Origin: Gambelia wislizenii
Lineage: Eukaryota; Chordata; Lepidosauria; Squamata; Crotaphytidae
Length of the DNA stretch: 64,000 bases
Reading direction: 5' to 3'
Assembly (NCBI GenBank): GCA_030847615.1
Contig: JAUMIR010000005.1
Coordinates: forward strand, 82,494,492 to 82,558,491
Numbering within the stretch: position 1 is the first letter of the stretch; the number at the start of each line of letters is the position of its first letter. Below, one piece after another: positions 56,753 through 64,000 of this stretch. Below the pieces are notes generated by a model, which saw only the letters and a program-made list of their open reading frames with translations, did not search any database and was not told where the DNA came from. Position numbers and translations under genes: made by a program.

Positions 56753-57160
56753 ACAACAAAATCCACAAAACAGTGATAACTTTATTGACCAACCAAAATG
56801 CACAATATACTTCATGCAAGCTTTGAAGCTTCACTGTCTTCGTCATCAGACAAAGATGTTAAAAAAATCACACAGGAGAAAAAAAAGTGACAGATGTTAG
56901 AGTCACAGCCTTACATTTTGTTGCAGATGTTACTTTGTCATTTACTTTGTCAATTAAGATGGTCTGGAAAGATCTCAATGAATGCAGAGGCCACTCCCCT
57001 CCCTGGCCATGTGGGGACTAGGGACAAAGGGCAATAAAAGACTGGTAATAAAATGTCAACTCCATTAGCAATAGAAAAGTAACTTGGTTCGAGATCCAGG
57101 CTGTCCCTGGTAATGGCCAATAAAGGTATCGCTGTTTTGTGGATTTTGTGTTTTGTTGTA
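56753..57160. mobile_element. MITE with about 40-bp inverted repeats
   Basis: Left end ACAACAAAATCCACAAAACA, GTGATAACTTTATTGACCA; the complement of the right end gives ACAACAAAACACAAAATCCA, CAAAACAGCGATACCTTTATTGGCCA. Interior includes CAAGCTTTGAAGCTTCACTG. No protein. Confidence 0.85.
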
Positions 57161-57535
57161 TTTTGCTGCATGGTCAACACAGCTACCCTTGAATGTGTGT
57201 TTCAGCTTTTCTTTTCATTCAGAAGGTTATGTTAGGTTCATATTAAAATGTGAACCAAATCAATTTCTTCCCCCATCCCTAGTTTGTTGCAGGAATCATC
57301 ACTGGTACCGGTGACAAATATAGAATTCCTTTTGATTTGACATGACCTTTGGTGGCACTGGGGGGTGCAGAGAGATCAAACCACACAAGGTGACACCATC
57401 GGAAAGAAGGGTGACACCAGCCTTAGTGACACCACAGGACATGACTCAGTGAAACAGATGATAATGATCAGTAAAGTGGAAGGCAGTAGGAAAAGAGAAT
57501 GACTGTACATCATATGGTTTGCCTTACTGAAGCCA
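57161..57535. other. No gene recognised
   Basis: Unassigned sequence; a GGTGACACCA-type word is repeated three times around 57389-57431. Confidence 0.4.
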
Positions 57536-57649
57536 CAGTCCTCAGCAAGTCAGTTGATTTCAGAGTGTCTTTGAGGTATCTCATTCATAGGATTGTTATA
57601 TGTTGAAGCCAACTTGACAGCACATAACAGTTATAACAACAACAAATTT
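57536..57649 (+). mobile_element. SINE or RTE 3' tail fragment
   Basis: AAGCCAACTTGACAGCACATAACAG...ACAACAACAA resembles the end of the BovB/SINE family (GACTTGAAGGCACACAACAA). The rest is too diverged to place. Confidence 0.45.
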
Positions 57650-57959
57650 ATTGATTAGTCAACTGACCATATCAACAGTAGAATACAATAGAATACAAAG
57701 TATCTGAATATCAAAGTACATACAAAAATGAATTAGATCACGTCTAAAAGTCATATATAAAATTAACTAGGAAATTAAACCCTATAATTGGGGATATGAA
57801 GAAACACATAAAAGTTAGATAAAATAAAGTACAAGAGAAAATAATATGTCATGTGAAATAGAACAAGCTAAAACGAGGGGGGTCAAAGGAGCTCTATAGG
57901 AAGATTTAAATAAACTCGTCACCATGGCATGGAACCCTATTTTGTGTTATAAACTGATC

Positions 57960-58272
57960 TCAAAGGTGGGCAGCTTTTATGATAAATTTTGCAGTACTTA
58001 GATTCTCTCCAACAAGGAAATGGGACAATTTAACAGCGAGATCCCAGTTGTTCATTCTAACCAAAAATGGTTGTAAAAAATGGGACCTCTCGTTATCATT
58101 AATACAACAATCGAACAAGATATGTGTAATATCCTCTACAGTGGGAGCACCACAAATACATGTTCTTTCGTGAAGGGGTATTGTTTGAAATCTTCCTATT
58201 CTTACCATGGAATTCAATTGCTCAAATCTAGTTCTAGTGAAAGCAGTTCTCAACTTCTGATTTAGGTGTAAC
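57960..58272 (-). pseudogene. LINE C-terminal CxC...H...C segment
   Basis: Frame shifted by one relative to the RT frame ending at 58273. It reads LRTAFTRTRFEQLNSMVRIG, then RTCICGAPTVEDITHILFDC, a C-x-C-x9-H-x4-C knuckle of the kind found after the RT in many non-LTR retrotransposons, and ends at a stop after FIIKAAHL. A single-base change rejoins it to the RT, so the decay is light. Confidence 0.8.
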
Positions 58273-60048
58273 CTAAGATATTTTTTCTAGGCCAAACACA
58301 GTTTTATTTTTAGCTAACCAGAGCAATGATTTACAACCAGTCATGGAGGCTATGTCAGATTGAGCACTAATGTCCCAAACCCTTTGTTTTATGGCTTCCT
58401 GGGCCTTGTAACCAGAATAAAAAAAGTAAAGAGGGGGAAAACCTAACTGGTACAATAATGTGGACAACTGGCATACCCAGAAATTTGAACTTCCTATAAC
58501 CAACTGTTCTTCTAAACAAAGTCTAGGGAGTCTCCCTAACTCCATTTTGAGAATCTTTAGCCAGTAGTTGAAGGCTTTCATCGTAACCTGACACTGAATT
58601 GAATGAACTCGAAGTTCGGCTTTCACTGCTTCGGCTGGCATGTTTTTATCTACTCCAAGAATCCTCCTTAGGAAGCAGCTCTGTGCCTGCTGCAAAAGTG
58701 GAACATTCAAGTGACCCCAGAGTTCTACCCCATATGATAAAATGGGCACGATTTTAGCATTGTAGACTTTTAAGACAGGAGATATACTAATGGGGTGATT
58801 ATAATTTATCAGTTTATGGAGTACACAGGAGTTCGCTATAGCTCTCTGTTTATTCCTTCTTAGGTGACTTGTCCATTTCCCAGTATTTGAGAAGGATAAC
58901 CCTAGATATAAATAAGAATTGACTTGCTCAGTAGGTTCTCCCTCCAGAAACCAATTATGATTTTTAAACCTTTCCATAAATACCATCACCTTGGACTTAT
59001 CTTTGTTGGTAACTAAGGAGTTCAAAGCACAGTAGGTGGCTAGGTTCTGTAATAGCCATCTCAGACCTACTTGTGAACAAGCAATCAGAACCATATCATC
59101 AGCATAGAGAAGAACATTGAGAAATGTATTACAAATCTTTGGGGAATGGACCAATGTTGAGGAAAGAAAACCAGGTATATTGTTAACATATAAATTGAAT
59201 AGAATAGGGGCCAAGATGCATCCCTGTCTAACACCTTTATATATGTTAACTCCCTTGGACAGTGAACTGCTGGCACCGATATGCACTTTGAGACAGGTAT
59301 CAGAATGGAGAGCTTTAAGCAGAAATAGGAGTCTTGGCTCCATGTTCATATCTGCCAGTTTGGACCAAAGAATGTCTCTATTGATTGTATCAAATGCTGA
59401 TCTGAGATCAATAAATGCTGTATACAGTTGTTTGCCTTCAGATATATACTTGGTAATGAGATGGTGTAAAATAAAGCAATTATCCATAGTGGATCTGCCT
59501 TGTCTGAAACCAGCTTGTTCTTCCACTAACAAATAATTATCAGCAATCCAGTCCTCAATTCTGCTCAAAAGATGTTTTGTATACATTTTAGCTACGATGT
59601 CAATAAGGCTTATAGGTCTATAGTTTTTAGGGTTCTTTTTATTACCTTTTTTGAATATGGGGACAATGATGGAAAGTTTCCAGCCAGTAGGGAAATGGCC
59701 TGTGTTGTTAATATAGGTAAAAAGACCGGCCAAGACAGAAGCCCACCAATCTATGTAAGACTTGAAAATTTCCAGAGGGAGTAAGTCTTCCCCTGGTGCT
59801 TTATTAGGTTTCAAGGTCTGGATAATATTTTTCGTTTCTACCTCCGTAACTGGAGTCCACAAAGGAAACTCTGCTAAGGATGAGTGTATGACAGGAATGA
59901 TTGCTGTGTGTCTTTGATTAGGGCTATGGTATAAATTTGAGAAGAATTCCTCCCAAACTAAAGCTGGAATGGGGACATCTGAATGGAACCTATGTTCTTT
60001 CAACGTTCTTTCTTTCAATTGGCCTTCTTCATAGATAAAAGTTTTTTA
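58273..60048 (-). pseudogene. LINE reverse transcriptase, about 590-codon open frame
   Basis: Longest open frame of the window. The frame opens after a stop near 60049 and has no strict ATG at 60018 (the codon there is TTG), as expected for an internal part of a longer ORF. Motifs in order: KPNKAPGEDLLPLEIFK (about residue 70), VPIFKKGNKKNPKNYRPISL (about 120), EQAGFRQGRSTMDN, YTAFIDLRSAFDTINRDIL (first catalytic Asp), GVRQGCILAPILFNLYVNNI, and LLYADDMVLIA (catalytic pair intact). A thumb region with LPRLCLEEQL follows. The RT would copy element RNA at the target; frameshift and missing endonuclease mean it is not functional in place. Confidence 0.9.
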
Positions 60049-60190
60049 TAATTTTGTCTAAGAATTAGCAGCTTTGAGTGATTGGCTGATGAAGGCTGGT
60101 ATTGAGTCTGTCGCATAGCAGATCTTAAGCATCTCATAGCTCTAAGACAATCAAAATCAAACCAAGTAGGTCCAGAAAACCAGGATTTTC

Positions 60191-60780
60191 TATGTGGGGT
60201 GCATAACAGTTATAGAAAGAATATTTTTGTGGTAGTTAATGATGTGAGAGGCAGAGATACTTTCAAATTAAGCTTACAGATCTGAAAATGTATCTTGAGA
60301 GCTCACTTTTTAAAATGTTCATGAACTTAGCATACTAGCAAAATGAATGTTAACATATGCAACAGCTATATGTTGGCTGCTCTTCCAGTGTCAATTTGCC
60401 ATCCTCCTCCTCACTGCCCCCCCAATTGGGAATAAAGTGCCCTGAAGCCAAAGCTTGAGGAGAATACTACACAAGGGTATTTTTAAGTGATTGTACTGCA
60501 ACATAACAAAGTGCAAGTATTGCAGAATGCAAGCCTTACCTACTGCACAGTGCCCTCCATTCCATTTCTGAAATGGAACGACAGGTTTTCAGGTGCACTG
60601 CAAGCACACCACACACCATATGATAACCACACACCCCCACAATCACCTCCTCCTGCATCTTTAGAACGTCATTTCCTCTACTTTGTTTGTGCATGTGTAC
60701 CTTTAAAAATGTATCTATTGCATCACTCCACAAATCCTTCAGTCAGCTCACATGATGTTCTGCTCCCTGGCCCTGGGAAA
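60191..60780. other. No gene recognised
   Basis: Unassigned, no exon or repeat boundary. Confidence 0.5.
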
Positions 60781-60852
60781 GCCTTGTTGGCAAACTAGGC
60801 AATATGCTGGTCTCATAATCAGGAGGTTATGAGTTCAAGGCTCACATGCAGC
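60781..60852 (+). pseudogene. tRNA-Met(CAT)-like pseudogene or SINE head
   Basis: Seventy-two bases follow a tRNA layout: an A-box TTGGCAAACTAGG, an anticodon loop CTCATAA with anticodon CAT, and a T-arm ATGAG-TTCAAGG-CTCAC with the B-box GTTCAAGGC. The middle matches elongator tRNA-Met best. The acceptor stem (GCCTTGT with ATGCAGC) has two mismatches, and the anticodon and T stems have mismatches, so it is not a functional tRNA. It may instead be the head of a tRNA-derived SINE, but I see no known body downstream. Confidence 0.55.
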
Positions 60853-62123
60853 TTTCATAAATTTTTTAAAGCATTTTACCATTTCCTCCCCCCTCCTCTT
60901 CCCCCCTGCCCCAAAAGACTTATGTTTTCTATTTAAGATACTTAACTAAGTAGCAGATACAGGATTCTGGCCAATACTTTTTAAAAGCCTACTTTCTATT
61001 TCAAGTGGCATTTTTCTAACTGAAGAAACACTGTATCCAAGCGACGGCTAATGGCTTCCATGTTTTTTTTTTTTCCTTGCCTTATAAAGACCAGAGCAAT
61101 TTACCCACCTGAATTCAGCCCTTTGGGAGCAAGGGTTTCAAAGCAGCAGGGGAAGAATGCATTTATTTTTAATGGTAAGGAAACATTATATTAAATGCAT
61201 TAAATGCAAGTATTGGTAAATGCAAGTATTGGTAAATTAAGCAGCTCTGGAATTTTGCTAGTTTGGGGTTAAAAAGTTACTGGATAACTTGGGAATGAAG
61301 TTATTAGCCTCTGAGTCCACCAGAAGTTGGATGCCAAGAAATCAGGAGGAACAACAGATGGTGAACTGTGGGCAGAGCAGGCATACCCACCCCTGCTGCG
61401 TGTGCTTACATCATCTCGTCACAATTCTGGAAAAATTACTACTGCACATTAAATCATGTCAGTTTTACATCTGAATTACTTTTATTGACACCAAGCACCT
61501 GTGAATAATAATAATAAAAAGCTTCTGGGACTCAGCACAAATGGTACAATCACCGAAGGGAGGTGACGTCATCTGATCAGAATAGTTTCACTTCCAATAC
61601 TGTTACTGAAGCATAGTGCAACAACAGGTCATGTAGTATTCCTCTGAGATTAGAGTTAATTCTGCTGTGTCAGTCCCAGCTAGTCAGATCCAGGCTGCTT
61701 GCTTACCCAATGAGGAGGAAGGGGAAGGGGAAGGGGAAGAGGAGAAGGTGAGAAAATCGATCAAGGCATGTGGTGGTAAATAACATTAATGGTCAAGGCA
61801 TAGATCAGCAGTAGAGCATCGTGTTTTGCATGTAAAGGATTCCAGCTAGGAAGCTGGAAAAGATCCATGTCTGCAAAACAAAAATGAAAGGATATTATTA
61901 TCCCTTTTATTTTTGTATCACTATTGCAGAGTTTATGTGAAGAAGGAAATTTGCTGAAAGATAAATGGATATTTGTGCAAATTAAAAACAAGAACACTCT
62001 TTTCTCAACAGCTGGATTTCCCTCATGATTTTCATCATTATGGTGCTACCTTGTTCTTATCTTTGTTTTTTACAAAATTGGGGAACTACTGACAATGATT
62101 ATAAAAGATAATATTAAACTAAA
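60853..62123. other. No gene recognised
   Basis: Simple sequence at 61711-61748 (GGGGAAGGGGAAGGGGAAGA type). Otherwise no recognisable repeat or exon. Confidence 0.5.
61711..61748. repeat. (AGGGGA)n-like purine microsatellite
   Basis: AAGGGGAAGGGGAAGGGGAA unit run, directly visible. Confidence 0.85.
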
Positions 62124-62125
62124 TA

Positions 62126-62385
62126 CAGGTTGAGTATCTCTTATCCAAAATGCTTGGAACCAGAGGTATTCCGTATTTCATATTTTTTTCAGATTATGGA
62201 ATACTTGCCTATACATAATGAGAGATTTTGGAGATGGGACACAAGTCTAAACACAAAATTCATTTATTTTTCATATAAAACCTTATATACATAGCATAAA
62301 ACATAGACAATATTTTTAATAATTTTGTAATGAAACAAAGTTTTTGTACTTTGAACTCTCAGAAAATAAAGGTTTCACTATCTCA
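62126..62385 (+). mobile_element. MER2-like DNA transposon, copy 2 (right-truncated)
   Basis: Begins CAGGTTGAGTATCTCTTATC after TA (62124-62125). ATGCTTGGAACCAGAGGTAT, GGAGATGGGACACAAGTCTA, AATTTTGTAATGAAACAAAG and GGTTTCACTATCTCAGC match copy 1 in order. The 3' third, including the right terminal repeat, is missing. Confidence 0.75.
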
Positions 62386-63452
62386 GCAGTTCCAATCCAA
62401 ATCCACTATAATTTTTCTTTGAGACTCTATCCATTTTTTCAACTTTTTTAAAAAAGAAAAATTAATTTGGACTTGATCACTTGCATTTTTATCTAAATTA
62501 TCCTTTGGATCAAACCCTATGGCTTCACACACACAGATTGCTGCATTAATTTAAACAACATTTCCTAAACTTTCTTTTTGTTCTTTAGTGAAAAGACAGT
62601 TATCTATATACAAGAAATAATAAGCTTGCTTTCTATGACCTTGCAAATAATTAACAACATATAGTGTATAAATCACTAGACAATTTATTATCAATTTTTG
62701 AAAAGAGTAAATATTTCATGGCAAACTATATGACTTAAACTAATGTAAAATACCTTTAAAAGCTTTGTGAAATATAAAACTGTTTGCAATTAAAAAGCAG
62801 CAATTAGACTTAAATATCTGATTATTTATTCATCTTTTTTTCCTGAATGCAGGAAGGTCAAACCTTAACTGATAAAATGCAAACTATGGGGTAAATGGGT
62901 TTTAATATATTTTGCTTATTTTAAAAAGTTTTAACTGACTCTGTGGAAAACATAATTTGTCAGATTCAGTTTTCATCACTAGTGAAAAATGATCAGAGAT
63001 AGTGAATGTGAATGCTTTTACATCTTAAACTGTTGTGGAGGCAACAACTTGACATCTTCAGATTCAGTTTTCATCAGCAGATAAAAATGATCAGAGAATG
63101 TGAAGGTGAATGTGCTTGCATAGAAGTATATAGGAAAAACAGAATTTGAAATCCTAAGGAAAACAGAAGCCCTATTCAGATCATTAGCTGTAGTTATGTG
63201 TGTGGAGGAGCAGGGTCATAACCCCTGCTACTCCACTTCTTCCCACACATTGTATGGGACTTCTGTAGGGAAGGGTTACTGTACACACATAGCTTCTCCT
63301 ATATGAAACCTTTCCATGCTTTGGAACTATTAAACAGTGTACAGAACATGACATATTTTTATCATAAAAATTTTGGAAAACTTTTAGGCATGTTTTGGTA
63401 TAAAATATCCTGGACATGGGGGCAAAGACTCAATGTGTTCAGTTATCCTTCT
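62386..63452. other. No gene; short local duplication
   Basis: AT-rich. At 62957-63010 and 63060-63115 two copies of a roughly 55-bp block (CAGATTCAGTTTTCATCA, AAAATGATCAGAGA, GTGAATG) stand about 104 bp apart in direct orientation. Confidence 0.6.
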
Positions 63453-63464
63453 GAATACAGTAGT

Positions 63465-63871
63465 CAAGCCTGTACAATGGATTTTTCTGGTGGAGCACAG
63501 CGTGCACAGAACTGGCCTCACCCTTTAAACCAAAGGTTCGTCTGCTGGCCTTGCAAGCATAGACGGTAGCAGCGAGGTCCTCGGGTCGTAGGTTTGATTA
63601 GAGTTTCCTTCTCTTAGATGGTTGACCTTACAGGGTTGGATGAGCACCATCTGCCCGGGTTTGGGATTAGAGTTTTCCTTCTCTTAGGACGGTTGCCACA
63701 AGGCTAGAGAGCCCATCCTGCCCTTTGACGCTCTTTGTCAGACCCTTCGGTTTTGACCTGTCTGGCATGGGAGACCCTACCAGTGGCTATTATGCCACCG
63801 CCAGCATAGCTTAAAACATCATTAGGGTACACAAGCCTCTCTCCCACAACAAGGGGGCATCAATGGAGAGG
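63465..63871 (+). mobile_element. Unclassified retroposon, copy 2, with 12-bp target duplication
   Basis: Flanked by GAATACAGTAGT on both sides (63453-63464 and 63872-63883). The insert begins CAAGCCTGTACAATGG and ends CAATGGAGAGG. It aligns with 27633-28035 throughout with few differences, while copy 1 has additional 5' sequence, so copy 2 looks 5'-truncated and the right side is the 3' end. Perfect target duplication implies a relatively late insertion by target-primed reverse transcription. No protein. Confidence 0.85.
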
Positions 63872-64000
63872 GAATACAGTAGTATATTCCACTGAATTAT
63901 TTTCGTACTGGCCAGGAAAAGATTTATAGCCATTTAAGGAAATCTTTGAAGTAAAATCACCTTAATTCAGTTAAAGTGAGTGGGAGTAAAGAAAGAGAAC

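Larger units (their letters stand above)
57650..60190 (-). mobile_element. LINE (clade uncertain), RT to 3' end
   Basis: 5'-truncated LINE on the minus strand with a large open RT (60048-58273), a shifted C-terminal zinc-type segment (58253-57960) and an AT-rich 3' UTR to about 57650. Upstream of 60048 coding-like sequence (FDCLRAMRCLRSAMRQ in another frame) continues to about 60190. The endonuclease region is absent. It is not CR1, L2 or BovB. Ingi/Vingi or another I-related clade are my guesses. Confidence 0.8.

Noticed and set aside
59117..59536. 139-codon plus-strand open frame
   Set aside because: Antisense shadow of the LINE reverse transcriptase.

Overview
The window reads as nuclear DNA of a vertebrate, most likely a squamate reptile (an iguanian-type lizard is my best guess). 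The basis is the mixture of repeats: CR1 and L2 LINEs, a BovB/RTE LINE remnant, a tRNA-derived SINE whose tail matches BovB-type ends, Tigger/MER2-like and other fold-back DNA transposons, Helitron-like elements, and a retroviral LTR with a proline-tRNA primer site. I found no convincing host protein-coding exon, no intact functional RNA gene and no prokaryote-type operon. It is best described as an intergenic or deep intronic stretch dominated by transposable elements, most of them broken.

Layout. 1-6.7 kb: CR1 and L2 fragments, a small Tigger-like MITE, a MER2-like element and a first copy of an LTR-like repeat. 8.2-15 kb: a fold-back element, a palindromic MITE, then an almost full-length CR1 on the minus strand (about 10114-14985). 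Its ORF1 has a CxxC zinc motif and an SGNH-type esterase, its ORF2 has endonuclease and reverse transcriptase, and a 430-bp insertion with a TCTCAC duplication splits ORF2. 15-20 kb: a SINE split by a MITE, an L2 LINE with almost the whole RT nested inside a TIR element, and a 576-bp MITE. 22-28.4 kb: MITEs, a SINE, a Helitron-like fragment, a 400-bp retroposon and a CR1 tail. 28.4-32.5 kb is unusually free of recognisable repeats.

32.5-46 kb: SINE, MITE, a Tigger-like element, an ERV LTR plus leader, two Helitron-like elements (one carrying a very C-rich minisatellite), a third MITE copy, and a 170-bp direct duplication that brackets a CR1 insertion and an LTR-like repeat. 47.8-57.2 kb: SINE, LTR-like copy 2, fold-back elements, a CR1 tail with a hexamer expansion, an 88-bp-arm palindrome, a BovB reverse transcriptase relic, a plus-strand SINE and a MITE. 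57.6-60.2 kb: a LINE with a 581-codon reverse transcriptase ORF (minus strand), the longest open frame here. 60.8-64 kb: a tRNA-Met-like pseudogene, a second MER2-like copy, and a second copy of the 400-bp retroposon flanked by a 12-bp target duplication.

Working relationships: the SINEs end like the BovB remnant, which fits SINE mobilisation by an RTE/BovB machinery; the MITEs and Helitron-like elements carry no protein and would have depended on enzymes encoded elsewhere. Nested insertions (MITE in SINE, L2 in MITE, L2 tail in MITE, LTR-like in CR1, CR1 in an L2 tail) give a relative chronology. Boundaries are by eye, and family names rest on recognised motifs and memory of consensus sequences, not on a database search.
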